The notes under the pieces: generated by a model
The model's input: only the letters and a program-made list of their open reading frames with translations
Databases searched by the model: none
Told to the model about the DNA's origin: nothing
DNA from: Sweltsa coloradensis
Taxonomy: Eukaryota > Arthropoda > Insecta > Plecoptera > Chloroperlidae
NCBI GenBank assembly: GCA_024449915.1
Contig: JAMZAV010001291.1
Location: forward strand, 231,881-295,880
DNA length: 64,000 nt
Reading direction: 5' to 3'
Translations under genes and position numbers: made by a program
Shown here: positions 11,701 through 26,700 of the stretch, one piece after another
Layout of the letters: each line of letters begins with the position of its first letter
Numbering within the stretch: the first letter of the stretch is position 1

Positions 11701-14700
11701 TTTACAAAATTTTTGTGAAATTTGGGAATTTATTCCAACTGCACAGATTTTTTTAACCCATATTTTCATACTGGATATCAACGTTTCGTTTAAATCAATG
11801 TGAACGCGTAGGGTAATTTGGTTCTATCGCAAGATAAATGCCAAACGGTTTGATGGAAATTTCCAGGATTGTAAACCATGTTCATTTTCAATTTTCCATT
11901 TTTTTTGCGTTTTTGACTTACCTCTGGCATTGATTTTTTAAGGTTAATTCTTGGCAACCAAGTGGTGATATCAATATAAATGAGCTTGATTAACATTCAT
12001 CCAAAATTTGGTAATATATCGAACCTTTCGGTTCATCTGCAATCGTCAACACCTGAGCGCACGCACGTGAGTTGGGCCAAGCTCAGCGTCCCCTCTTAAT
12101 AGGTATTTCCCTATCCCACTCCAGGCCTTTCACACACTGTTAGAAGGTACCGTACTGAACTTTTGTATTCTCCTGTTTATCTCATTTTTAATCTTCCCAC
12201 TTGCCATTTCGTCACTTCCTTCATAACTAATACTATCCACTACTTTCAGGATTTCTTCTACCATGTTGATCTCTGCTTGATAATTACCTATGTCTCCTCC
12301 AGCATAGTTACAACCTCGCTTTTTATACGCTTATTTTCATACCTGCTTTTTCGATGTGCCAATTCCACAAGTCCATAACTCCATATATGTATCTCTGAAG
12401 TACGGGTTGGCCTACTACCTTTTACCTTGCCTAATTACTTCTCTCTTCATTTCATTTGCTCACAATTAACATTTATTCCTATCATGTGTTTTCTAGTTAT
12501 CCAGTAGAGGTAGGACTCCTGTTCACTCCGATCCATGCCTTTGGCATATTGTCCCGTTACGTTCAAAAATATGTTTCCTGTCGTGTTCACCAGCTCCACA
12601 CATCTGACAGACACTACATTCAAAAATTCCAAATCCATGGAGGTGCTTCCCAAGCAAGTCATGTCCTGTTTGAAGCCGGAATTGGCTGTTTCTATTCATC
12701 TACTGTAGCACTTACATTTACCAGTCGGACTCATTTTAGTGTAGGGCCTACTCTTTCCACAGTTTATTCTGCCCCTTCTCTTGCCATTCCCTACGGGCCA
12801 CTTTGCATGTTGATGATAACCTACCAGAATTCTACCATTTGAAATTATAGGCCTACTATTTATTTTTAACATACCTATGCCTAATGGAAATACAGTAGAT
12901 GAGACTATATCACTTCTGCGCAAGAACGAACCTTGCGGGTAATTGTATAGGAATGTGAACGGTATTTTAGGCCTAGTACCTAACGATATCTTGCTCCCCA
13001 CATCAGGGTACCACGTCCGTATCGGAGACGACGAGACGGAGGGTAACACGACCAACTCGAGCCGCCTGCACGTGGACTACGCCCAGGCGCGCGACGACCT
13101 CTACGAGTGGGAGTGTCGCCAGCGCGCGCTGCAGCGAGAGATGCGCCACCGCGAGCGCGTGGAGAAAGAGCGCATGCGCCCCCCGTCCCCGCCCCCCGTA
13201 GTGCACTACACCGAACACGAGGCGGCCAACATCTCCGAGAAACTCAAAGGTACCGGTAATGACAATTTTTGAATTCCCTTAAGCCCTCGATGGACGACCG
13301 AGAAACTTGGCCGACTATGTACGTTCAGTTCACAATTATGTTTTTAGTCTTTATATGCGACCGAGGAAAACCTGACGCCTTCTGTTGTGATCAGTGATGA
13401 TGTACCGCTTTGAAGAGTTTTGATTCGATATTGCTAACTTCTGTTGTTGAAAAGCCAAGACACTAAACCTGGCTCAACAGTGTATCAGCCGCCAGCAATT
13501 TGCACGCTGTCACTTGCTCACCTATTCCTTGCAACTTCGGTGGGCAACACAAGTTGGTCATTTTTCAAAGTCGTCTATTTTGGGTATTACATACGTATTT
13601 TCATGTACTTAACTCTGTTTCTTTTGCCTATAGTGTCTGATCTTCACATTTTCAGTAATGATACATGCGATGCCTTACTTATTTGTCTTTCGCATACATC
13701 TAGGTCAAAACAAAATGGCCTGGCTATGACCGTCATCTACTTTACACAGTGTGGCTCGTTGGTCTTGTAGTTAGCGTATCTGCTTCCAATGCAGAAGGTC
13801 CAGGGTTCAATTCCCGTCAAAGTCAGAAGTTTTTTAACTTCTGATTTGGACTTCAGTCCATCAGTTCTTGTCTTAAGAGTTTGTAAACGGTGACTTTGGA
13901 GCCGTCCTAGCAACGAGGCACATAATAAATTCAAAGTTGTTCTGAATCGGCCTTGTTGATTCTGGCGTTGATCCGCGAGTGTTCGCACTGTCCATACCAC
14001 TGATTGCCATATTTCCTATTAAAAATATCGATCTTTGGTTGGTTATCGCTCACTCGTCGATTGCGTCGGGGCCTACATGGTTGGCTTGGTCGCTTTGATT
14101 TACTGTCCCCCACTGAAAATCAGTTATATAACTGAGTGGGTAGACTAAATATAATTTTTTTTTTCCTAGCTTAGGCATAGGCCTACTAGGCAGTCACATT
14201 ATGTTAATCCTCTTTAATGTAGAGCCTAATTATTAACTTGGCCATCTTGCCAATGCATAAACTCCTTCCGATGATGGAGCAATACAAATCATTTGCAGTA
14301 ACGAGTAACGACCGTTATTGAGGACTTAACTCTTCTACAGCTTGGATGTGTTGTTTGCATAAAAGGCACTTAACAAATGTAGAATCTAACCCACGATCAA
14401 CAAAATATACATATTGTCAATCCCTTTGGGCTAATAGATGGCCTACTTTAGAAGCAGTACTTCAAGCTACAGGAAGGACTAGGATTGGTGCAATAAAGGT
14501 AGGTACCGGTAGGTCTACAATCATTTATGATAATGCAATAACAAATTTTAGCAATTGGATTGGCCTGAGCATTTCTGTTAATGAAAGTCCTTTACAGAAG
14601 TCTTATCGTAAGTATTAGACCCACATAGTAAGCTGTTGGTCTTCATTCGTCATAAACAACCATTACGTAGTTACTTTACTGCCTAGGAGAGACTGTATTG

Positions 14701-17700
14701 GGTTAAACTTAGTGTAACCCAGCGTAATCTTTCAGTTGCGGATGAATCCTTCACCAAGGCGGTCCAGGTGGTGATCACGTGGTTGGACCGCGGGGATTGC
14801 GTGAAGCGCAACGCCAACACGTTCTACACGATGATCCAGTCGACCAACTCTCACATTCGCCGCCTCCTCAACGAGAAGGCTCAGTTCGAGGAAGAGCTCC
14901 AGAAGGCCCGAGACATCTTCAAGGGACGCATGCAGGGCATCCTCATACAATGTAAGTTGCAACACACATCATTCGCTCGGGTCAGTTCGTCGGTGTAGGT
15001 AACTGTGAACCCATCGCAGGTAATGATTTATTACGTACAAGAGTGCGAGGTATGCACCGCAAAGAGAGTAATTTCCATGGCAAAGTTTAATGGTGGTAAG
15101 ATTGACTCAAAACTTCTATAAATTCATTCGATCATGCTATCAGCAATACCAATACCTACTAGGGATGTCATAGGGTACCCGGGTTACCCGAATCCAGAAA
15201 TTACCCGAATCCGTTTTATGGATTCGAATCTTTATCGGGTAGTTATTTTACTGAAAATGAAAGGTTTTTAACCGCTGCGCCGTGGGTAGTAAGGAGCGAT
15301 TAGAATGCCGCAGACCACCCACCATGCAGCTGAGTGCAGACTGCCGGCTGCCCGGCCGGCGACCCCCCTCCCCCCCCACCCACCCGCCGCTATTGAGGAA
15401 GGCTGGGCTGCCGAGCCAGACGCGTCATTGTTCAAGCAACTTCCAAGTTGCGATGAAGAGGACGTGACGGAATGGGTGGCCGCCGACCGCTAGGTTTTGT
15501 CTCACAACAGTAGAAGATAAGCTTATCGCTGCCGGGTATCTTCTTGTAGACGCTTCCGAACGACCTTCAACCGCTCGCGGGGGGGGGGGGGTACGACGAT
15601 AAAATGACGTAATTTAGGCTTTCAGGATTCGGGTAACCCGATTCCTGGAAGGTCAGGAACCGGATCCTAATTTTACTACCCTATGACATCCCTAATACCT
15701 ACTGCTTAGTACTTACTACTAAGTCGAGTTGATAGTCCAAACAAAGATCCATAATTAATATTAGGGATGACATCGGGTAGTAAAATTCGGAACCGGTTCC
15801 AGCACTCAAATTACCCGGGTCCCGTTACGTCACGATGTGTGGAAACGCTGTTTCCTAGGCCTACTAGTTGGTTTGAAGGTCATACCGACTGACTACGTTT
15901 CCGTCTCTGGAAACTTTTGCAATAATCGTTCACAAATAAAGAACCGCTTTGATAACCAGGCAATGATCTTCATTCTTCATTACACCAAAGATTAGTTTAC
16001 CAATTACACTGTACAGGCAGTGAAACTCGTTGTAGGTAGGCCTAGGCCTACGCGCAGAAAGCAGGGGAAAACAAACACGCATCGAATGTGGGAAAATCTC
16101 TCACTACTATATCCCGCGCTGAAGCTCTCGTCACAAGATAAGCCTGGGAAAGAAAGAACATAAGCCCAGGAATAACAATCCTATGCGTCGTGATAACGAA
16201 TTTCGTGAATCGGTTGAAAGATGATTGCATCGCGAATTCTTCTTCTACACCCAACCATCTTTGTCAGTCAGCTGTGAGTGTGAGTTGGTTGGATCGTACG
16301 TGCATCTCGTACTGCGCAAAAGCACTCGCTCGTGGCATGGGCGCGACTCGCCGAGACGGACGGAAGCACGTGATAGCTTACAACGCGCTCTGTCGTCAAC
16401 TCCAGTTACTCTTTAGGCAAGCGGGCACGCTCCGTGGGAAAGACCGCAACCACGTAGCGCGTAATTTAAACTGGTGAATTAGCCTAAAAACGGACGCGAA
16501 ATATACCCGGATCTTAAAATCGGCTCCGGGTAATTTCTGGAACCGGGTACCCGATGTCATCCCTAATTAACCCTTTCGGGTCGGATTTTTTGTTTATTAT
16601 TTAGAAGGCGGTGGATCTGTTTACTGTAGAAAGTACATTAAAACACTTAAAAAAGTGGGCAATATATAAAAAATTTCATCAAAAAAAATTAAAATTAAAA
16701 AAAAATCCAATTTTTTTTTTATCAATTTTTCAAAAAAATTATGGGGGTGTAGTACAGGGTGCAAAACACCCTTGTCGGCTGACAGCCGACATACGACCGA
16801 AAAGGGTTAATATTGTTTTGAGCTTTATATTTCATAAAAGTAAATTGATTTTTTTTTTTTGTGGCAGATCCTCATTATTGTAATTAGACCTATTGATTGT
16901 TATTGTTTATGCACATATGACAGAAAGATGATCCCTAAATGGGCTAATTTTTTTTAGTGGGATTGTCAAGTACTCCTACTTGGTCATGCTTAGATATATG
17001 CAAATGATTTCAATAATTTATCACTGTCGGGAAAAATATACAATATAGGTAGAGATACGTTTTTTTAGCATTTAAATTTAGAATATTTAGCATTAATTTT
17101 GACAAATTTAGCATTTTGTAGCATTAATTGGTTTCTTTTCCACCAAAACCCTAAATGTGGGGTAAATAATGAATAATAGAAACATTTCAATTCAATATGG
17201 TCACATAAAACTCTAGAATACATTGATAAACTACTTCTCAATAGGCATTAATAACATTATTTTTAATAAAATTAGCATTTTAAATCGTCAAAATTAGCAT
17301 TTTGTAGCATCAAAAACCTAAAACGCTAAAAACTCTTATCTCTAAATATAGGCCCAAGTAGTTGCTAAAACATAGGCTAGCTAGGCCTATTATACTCTTG
17401 TCATGCAAGCCTACAATATAATTAATACCGGTAGCCACTTTTTACATAGTTTGCTTATATTCTTTAAGAAGACATTTCCACTAGCGTAATTATAATTCTA
17501 GGCTGCTAGGTAGCTCTGTGCGGTTGCTGTCAATTTTTGAACATTAGTTCCTATTGTTTTTTAGGCCTAGGTATCATTCAGTGAAATACCAGATAAATTA
17601 TTTATGTTTAACAGGAAACTAGAAAGTTCTATAAATTTTTACTTGCTTCATTAAAGCCACTTGTTTTTGTAGGTAGTAGGCCTACTGCTAAAACCAAAAT

Positions 17701-20700
17701 TTTAAATACTCATCTCCTTGTGTTTCGCCCATCCCATATTTTACCGTAGAATATAGGCCTACCTACTTATGAAAAGTTGGCTTAATAATGTGAGTAGGAA
17801 CTAAACAGTAAACACACTTTTTTAGATCTACATTACTTTTTGAGTGCCATACTTTAAAGTAGATCTAGTAATAGTTCTTGGGGACAATCAATGTCAAAAG
17901 CCTGAGAAAACTTTAGTTATTGTAGAGCCTAGACAACTCAATAACGTTATAAGCACCAGATGTTAGAAAATATATTTCTCAATAATTTGTCTATAGGCCT
18001 ACTAGTTAAAAATACACACCTTATAATGCAATTAGTACATGGCAGTCCTGTAAAAGATTGCACTATGATTTATAAGGATTATCTGTTGGGCTACTGTACT
18101 TAAGTAGGTTACAATAATTTGTTAGGCCTACTGCTGCAATCAATTATAATGTTAAATGCTACACTCTTGAGATTGTTGATAAACAATAATGTTGATCATT
18201 CATTCAATTACCGCTGAGTCAAGTATCTTCTACACACTGTTGCTCATAACAATCCAAACTCTTAACCAATATGAAGAGGGAATCCTCCGCCGCTGTCGTT
18301 TCCACATCAAACCTACGCCGTAAGGACGGTGGTTATCCAAATCTGTGTCTTGCATGGTATTGGATAGTATGCAAGTTATTTTGTACCAAGGTCTAGTGAG
18401 CAGCCTAGGCAGAACCTGGATCGCGAGGGCTGATGTGACGACAGAGATGGTAGCACGTGGAGGAATTATCCGGGTCCCACCTTGGTTGTACACCCGGGGA
18501 CATATATAAATCAAGAGGTCTGAAAGATACTCTTTCACCGACATCTCGTGGTCACTCTTGGTGCCATTATATATATCGCCCTGTGAACTGCATTATCGAT
18601 CGATGGAAGCCCCTAGACTATTTGATGTTATTAATATTATTTAGGAGGCTTTGAAGACTCTTGGTCCAACAAAATAGATCAATATCTAGAAGGCAGTCAG
18701 AAGTGAAAAACAATTTGCTAATCAAAACAAAGACATAAAACAAACTTTAGTAGTTTGTCAATAGACTTGACAAAAAGCCACAATAATGCAATTGTCATGA
18801 GTCCGAAAGATTAATTGAATAAGGAAATTGGACTGTACTAAGTAGTTCTTATTTCTTTGGCCTAGGCACAAAGGTATCGTTAAATGCTCCTCTTAAATTT
18901 TAACAATAATTATATTCTTCTACGGCTGATAGATTTCACTGGTAAAATAAAATTTTCCTTGTGCACATTAGCAGACGGTGGCTATCCTCTTATTTATGTT
19001 GGAAGATGCAGTTTCAGCTAGTGAGCGACTAGCAGAATGATGCGAGGCCGATCTGACACAGAGTGGTAGCACTGAGGATTATGGTCCCCGGTTGTACACC
19101 CGGGGACAATTAAATCAGGGAGTCTAGAAGTCGCTCTATCGCCGACATTGCGTGGTCAACTCCCTGTGCACGTGATTTGGATGACCTGTGTGGTCAACTC
19201 CCTGTGCACGTGATTCAGCCGACATTGCGTGGTCAACTCCCTGTGCACGTGATTCGGATGACCTGTGTGGTCAACTCCCTGTGCACGTGATTCGGATGAC
19301 CTGTGTGGTCAACTCCCTGTGCACGTGATTTGGATAGCACTGTGAACTTCATCGATCAACGTTAATAAAAACCATGGATGCTACCGCCAAAGAAAATTCA
19401 CTATTGACCAGAGTAGGCCTAATTATCAAGCCTAGAAGTACAGTAATAAAATATGAAACATAAGGAGAGCATCTGCATTAGGTATCAATACCTTAACCTA
19501 CAGTGGCTTTCAGGTCGGCTTGTCAGCAGTCAAACCGGTTTCTAAGGGAGGTTCTCTGGGTTAACGTAGCCTCAGGCGCTGACGAGCCGAACTGAAAGGA
19601 ATTTTAGGCATAGCATTAAGACTAGGCCTTAGTCCTTAGCTTTGCGTTTGTTTCCAATTTATTTAAATTCTATCTAAACTGTCAACCAGGGGCTGCTAAC
19701 CACACAGTTTGTTTTCTGTTTTTATAAAAAGTTGTTTACCTTCTATCTGCCTTCTAGATACAGACTATTTTGTTGACCACTGAGTCCCCTAAATAATAAA
19801 GTTTTTACATTTTCGTGGGAAACTTAATCACCATTCTATCGATTGATAATGCAGTTCACGAGGTGATTTAAATCATGTGCACAGAGAGTTGACCACGCAA
19901 TGTCAGCTAGATGTCATCTTCTAGACCCCTTAATTTAATTTTGTCCCCGGTTGTACAAAGTGCAGGATATCTTACAACATGTGTACTTTTTGTTCAGTCA
20001 TGTGCAAGTTCCAAGTTTTAAGTCCTGCAGACATTTTTTATTACATTTAGGCATAAAGGTTTAAAAAAAAATCTAAACCCAGCTGATTTAAGTCTGCTAA
20101 AAAGCAGCAAATACATTACAATTTTGGATCTAGCTTTAAAGTTTAAAGTAACTGAGGTGTAACCAAAGTAGCCCATCTCTGACTGTTGTTCTAGCTTGAT
20201 AAACTACTCAAGTCAAACACTGATCTGTATTCAAAGAGATCTGAGACAGACAATGCAAATCTATGTTTGCTATCAGGCCTTGTAAGTAGGCCAAGAAGAG
20301 GAATATGAATTTTGAACTTGTGCATATCTTCAAAATGTTTTTCAGGAGATTTTCAACTTATGCAAATCCTATGAACTCTCACAGTCAATGATAGTAAATT
20401 TAAAAATAAAAATACAAGGGCAAATCAGAATATTGTTTTGGATGTAGGGCCTACTTCATAGTTTTTACTAGAGATGAGCTGATTCGGATACCGATTTTGG
20501 CAATTCACAAGCTTGGTTAGCATAAGAATTGGAATCGTGCATAATCATTTCAAAATCGCAATTAGCCGAATTTGGAATCGACTCATCTCTACTTTTTAGT
20601 TCTTTTTACTGTTAGTACAGTATGTATTAGGGGTGTGCGGGTACCCAAAATTTCCAGTCGAGTATAGAACATTTGGTGCTTGACTTGAAAGACAAGAATT

Positions 20701-23700
20701 TGCTACCAGTAGCCTAGAGGCTACTCCAAATTGAGTACTACCAAGAAACAAATTTTTAAAAAAATTGGTCATAGCAGATAAGTGTTTTGGACCTCTCTTT
20801 AAAATTCTCTGGACAAGATTAATGTTTTTTAAATTATTACTGCAATTTATGCAAATACATACTATAGGTATATGCCTCAGGTATATTTAAAAATATCAAC
20901 AAAGAAGGTCAAAAAGTGGGGGGGGGGGGGCATTAAGCTATGACAAATTTTGTCAATAGTACTTATAAAACTTTTTTTTAAATTTGGGTGGTCAAAATGA
21001 TAGCCTACTCGGAAATCAGCACTCGCACACCTCCCTAGTATATGTTGTAAGTTACTTAATAAGACGTGCATGTTAGAACAAGGTGAGTACGTATTTATTA
21101 TAAGTTGGAAAGAAAGTTGTATAATCCATTGTCTTCCAGAAGAGTAGACCCATCCATACCGTTAGTAAAGTATTGTTTGTAGGGCTGTGCGAATCCACAA
21201 AATTCGAATCCGAATCCAAGATTGATTCGGATTCATAAATCGTGTGACATAAATTGTCCTGGAATTTGTGATGACTCCTACCAAACTTTAAAAAAAAAAC
21301 ATTTTTTCACATCTCTTAACGATAGGCTACTCAAAATTCCATTGGAAAAGATTCGGATTCGCGAATCTTCGGAAAGATTCGATTCGGATTCAAAATGAAA
21401 AACATGGATTTGCACACCCCTAATTGTTTGTATTACTTGTTGTCAACCCTCGATAATTTTGTTCAATCAAAAATTTGTTGTTTGCGAATTGGGCAATTTA
21501 CACTCTCAGATTGCTCAGTCATAACGTGACCGCGATATTTCCTGTGGTCTAGCATTTGAATCGCTGCGCCTGCAATAAGCAAGCACACATTATTGAGGTC
21601 ATCAACCCCATGCCAAAATACAAAACCATCAAGGTCAAGCTTTATGCTGCCAACAAGGCAAAAACGATGCAAAACCATTCGTTGACATTATTATTAACTT
21701 CACTGACATTTAGGGCTGCCTATCGATAAAAAAAAATATCGATATCGAACTTTTTAAGTCGAGTATCGATATTGTCTTTTTTTTGTGTTATTTTTTTTGC
21801 GGGCGTTGCCAAGGCCGCCCACCGGCAATGCAGACATGCCACTGTCCGCCCCATGAGAACAATCACAACCTGCAAAGAGATGGAAGCAAACTGATTTCTC
21901 TGTCTACCTCTCTCTCCCTCTCCCCCTCTCCCCGACTCTGTCTGGGCACTACTGTAGTGTAGTGTAACAACTTGAGCTGCCTCTATGCTTTGCTGATATG
22001 AATGAGATTGCACATGTGGTCTTGTTATCTTATCTCATAACATAAACAAAACAAAGCAGCAAACGTCTTGGCCCGAAGCCAAACTGACTAGCAATATGTA
22101 GTTGGTGGCATGAGAGGGCGAGGGAGGGAGGACAACAGCGCTGCAGAACCATAACTCACTGCCACACCAATCATTTCTTGATTTTAAAAAAAAATTCCAA
22201 AAAAAATTAAAACGATATACATTTCCCTATCAATATTAAATTTTTTCTTCAAATCAATATCGTATCGAATTATCGATATTGTTGGGCAGCCCTACATTGA
22301 AGAGAAAAATTAGAATTAGATCCCGTGCAACATCCACCCAGTAACCAAGCATTTTATATCGTAAAACAAAATTATACTACCTGAGTGAATTTATCGAGGG
22401 TTGCAAATGCATATTGTATCTACGTGTGGATTGTGGCTAGTCAAAGGTATGTAAATACTAAATACTAGGAAAACGCCAAAGTTGTTGTTGTACGAGTGAG
22501 GGAGCCATGTGTTGAGTACCCGGGATAATTCCCTTTCTCCCCCTAAGACTGGATCTAGACAGCATTGGTCATCATAGGCTAGAGTGGCGCATTATGGCTA
22601 CAAACTGTTGACGAGGTCTTATAACAAATAAACTCAAACCCTATCATTTATATCTATATATCAATCAACTTGTATGCAGATGTTGCCACGTATTCAACAC
22701 ATGATTCGCTCACTCGACTAACAATGACTTTGGCGTTTTCCTAGTCTAGTTGGATAAGGCGCCCTTATATCCGGAATGTGGGAGAACTGGGTTCAATCCT
22801 CTGGTCGGGAAAGATTAAGATTGTTTAAAAAAATTATAAAACATGTTTTAAAATGCATATAACGCAGTGTAGTATCATCTGTGACAATACTATGGAAAAC
22901 ATAGCCAGTACGAAATAGGTACGTGTAAAGATTGCAAGGTTTATTCAATACAATCTCCCAGCTCTATTTGGGGGTACCTTGAGCGTGCAAGATTCGATAC
23001 ATCTTGGGCACGGCATTTTCACAGCCAGACAAATAACAAACAAAAAATATTTTTTCAAAAACAAAACCATTGTCGTTAAAATAATTCCTTCACATTCGCA
23101 GCCTATTTTTCAATTTATTATTTCTTTTAGATTTAAATCACAATGGATCTAGCTGATTTTGTTAGCAGTTCTCAGTAAACTCGTACCGGATGTCTATTTA
23201 AAATTTCAACGCAATCTGTTCAGCGATTAGGCTGATTTTCGATATACACAGAATCACGGAAGTGCCATATTATTTCTTGAATTGTATCCTCAGTTGCTCC
23301 GCTCACTCATCTAAATCTAATTATTGTTCCTTGAAATTTTGAACAGTAAATTTAACTTTTAGTCAAAATACTTTTGGCAGTATAAGTCACATGTAAGTTT
23401 TCACTATGTCCGGTACACTCATGCAATGAATTTCTAGTTCTCATTATTCATTACCCCTGGCCTTCAGTCAATCCATGGGCACTACTGTATTGCCATTGAC
23501 CATGAATACACCTTTTTCACGTGACACTGAATGGGTTTATGCTTTTAAGAAATTGTGTTTCCCAGTTATATATTAAAACCCTAAAGCTGCGTCCACACCT
23601 GAGCATTTTCCTCTGAACGAGCCGAGCGTGCGAGCATAATTTGGCTAGTGTCGACATACGTTTGTCAAATGTGGCAACCCGTCGTGGGAACGGAATACAG

Positions 23701-26700
23701 CGAGATTGTTGCTCGGCTCGTTGGGAGTTAAATGCTCAGGTGTGGAGATGCAGCTGTTCTAGTACGTCAACTAAATGTAAGTATTGTTTGATGTCATTGT
23801 ACTTAAATTAAAAAGTAGGCGAGATTTAGAAATGTTTGCAAGCAAGAAACTTTGCTTAATTTTGATATACATGATATCTGTAAAAGGCTGTTACATACAA
23901 TGTTCTAGCTTTGTTTAAATTGGTAGGACTACAACTGATAAAAATATTACTTCTAGTAGGTACTATTTTTAAATTTTAAATTTGGATTTTATGATCAAGC
24001 CTGCAAACGTTTGTTGACAATTCTCATGTTTACTTACCTACTCCTTAATTCTAACATATTTCTGACTTGCCCTTGTGATTGTGGATTATGCATTTTTTAA
24101 ATCATATTTGGTTAAATAAAAGCTCTTTAAGCCTTTATTTAAGTTATCTCCAGCCACAAATATTATCTTGCTAAAATCATTAAATAACTAAATGGACTTG
24201 GATTTGGATGAGCCTTCGAGAAATAGCCAGGTAAACCGATGACTTTACCGAGTGCCAAGCTGCAGTCCACCGACTTCTTTGGGTCTGACGGTGTCGGCGT
24301 TTGTAATACGGTATGGCGACTCTCGTTTAGAAGTGTAAAGTTGTGCACAGTCAGCCTCCGTTCCCTGTGTTATTGTGTGAGACATACAGTGGGTAGAGTA
24401 GGTATGTTTGTACTGTACTTGGGAGTGTAAGTTTCTCTTTCCAGTGCCTGTAAGAAGTCACTAAGAGATCTAGTCACCTTGTATTGCTGGTTCCAAAGGT
24501 TGTTTACAACATTGGGGTGATATCACTTAAGTCTTTAAATGTTTCGTCTATCTTTCAAAGTTTGTAGTATGTACTTTGGCCTAATTAAACTAAAAGTCTG
24601 CAGTAGGCATCGGAATCTCATAAACGGTAAAGTAGGCCTGTGCGAATATTTTGTTGACTGATTTACTGTATTTGATTTGAAATGTTTGTGGATTTGTTAT
24701 CAAACACTGACTAGAGACCTACAGTTGGAATTTAAAGAAGAAAAACGTTTATAGCTTGATTGCAAGTCCAATATATCTGCAAAGAAAGTACAAAATATAC
24801 ATTCTATTGTCCAAACCAAACTTGTTTTTATCGTTCACACATCAATATTCAACAGTAGGCCTATTGCTGGGAAGAATTATTTGATACTCAAAATTTGAAG
24901 TAATAAAAAGCAAAATGAGATGACCACAATTTTGGAAACACTGCCTATGGAACCAGTACTTCCAAACACAAACTATGGAACCAGTACTTCCGCAGCCAAA
25001 CCAGAGGGGACGAGTCCGCCATCAGATTGCTTCAAAGAAAATGGTGTCTTAACTCTGCTTGTCTCTCCTAACTGGATTTGAATGTTCAGTTGGTCAGGTC
25101 GAGAGAGTATTCTCTTCCGCCAGTCACAAGAAGGTCTGGGACCATTTCACCAAAGCCCAGAGGAAAAATATCGAGATGTGGAAGAAGCAAACGGCGGTAC
25201 GTAATAAGTCGTGTGCGTGCGTGCTCGTTTGTTTAGAACAGGTCGCCACTGTCGCTTGAGCCGTTCCCGTTGAATCAAAAGACGCAGATTTACAGCTGCC
25301 ATACACTTGCTTTGTTTAGTTTGTCACTGTGTGTAATTTGTTGCAGTTCGTCTCATAACTATTTGATTTCAAGCCTGATTCCCAGCCTCACGTTAAAAAG
25401 TTCATTCATGCATTGGTCTCAAATTGGATGGTAATTCAGTTGCAGTAGGCATTTCTAATTTACATCACATTAAATAAATTCAATAAATAAATAAAATTCA
25501 AATAAATAAATTCAAACCGAGAATTGACGCTCATGGTTGCAAGCGTTATCGGGACGAGTATGAGGATGGATCAGTCTTTAATCACTATTTATTTAGCACT
25601 GGTATAGTTGAAGCTCATGAAATTCAACATGCCTGAGCACAGTCGGTCTGTTGTAAATAAAAGCACACATTGACTTAAAGGTAACTGGTTTATATTAGTG
25701 TAAATGTAGTTTTAACTAAATAGTGACCAATGAATTATGACCAAGAATGAATGAAAAGGCATAATAATTCGGTTCCAATGGTAGGTTTGGTCGATAGATC
25801 CACATCGGTAACCTAGGCTGGCACTAATCTAAGCCTGCCCTTGGCCGAGCAAGAGGTAAGTTACGTCTGGAGTACGCACACCATCCAGGTAACCGGATGC
25901 ATGGGTAAAGATCTCCAGCCTTGCCGTGGGTACAGTTCTGTTGAAGAGGGCCCGGCCGGTGTGGTGGTTTACATCGCCTGCAGTGAAGAGGTGTAAGTTA
26001 CAAGCGTGGTCTCGCGGTGTGTGGTTAGTCGGGGCAGCCTGTTCACTTCATTTGCCACTAGAATTCGTACACAGTGAAACTTTGATTGTACGTCTCTTGG
26101 ATACACAAATTCCCAGATAACTGAATTTTTTTGTTGGTCCCCAAAAAATTCCCATTAGAACAATTTATTGAAATTTTTATTACAAATTTCCTGACTTAAC
26201 GTATTAAACTTCAAATCCCTTGTCCCAATATCCAAACTTCAAATTGCGTGTCTCCACTGCCAAACGCCGTGTAAAACGAGATGTTATTCACCGACCCGAG
26301 TGCCACCCGCTGGTGACAGCTTAACACGCGTCACTTTCCCCTCCCCTCGTTAGCGGTAGTGCATCTTGAGAGGGTTGAGTTCACTCCATAACCATACGAT
26401 CATAGCAGTGACGTCTGACCTAGCCCACCCACTCTTTTCACGCCAAGCTCGAATGATCTTGAACAAGCACATGTATTTAAGCCCATATTGCGTGTTTCTA
26501 TGCCGCGTGATTATTTTACTGTATGTGACGCAAAATCTACCGTGACACGGTGGTCTCGAGCACCCGACGGCAATTCTCAACCATTTTTTATTTTACGAAT
26601 TTCTTGAATTAATTAATTTTTTGTCTCCAATTTAATTTGTAAAATCAAAGTTTCACTGTATCTTCCATTCATATTGAGGTTGCATCAACACGGGATAGAT

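Larger units (their letters stand above)
18410..19970. repeat. Three copies of one repeat (two direct, one inverted) in ENOX intron 4
   Basis: 18410-18700 and 19015-19375 share GGTTGTACACCCGGGGAC, a GACAT-CGTGGTCA segment and TGTGAACT-CAT-CGATC in order. 19735-19970 carries the same strings inverted (GTTGACCACGCAATGTC, TTTGTCCCCGGTTGTAC). Family unknown. Confidence 0.7.

Noticed and set aside
13745..13830. Possible functional tRNA-Gly(UCC) gene
   Set aside because: The anticodon and T arms fit, but the acceptor strands do not pair and SINE-like sequence continues downstream.
16190..16477. Overlapping GC-rich frames of 63-95 codons
   Set aside because: They are inside a non-autonomous hAT MITE, and the GC content explains the openness.
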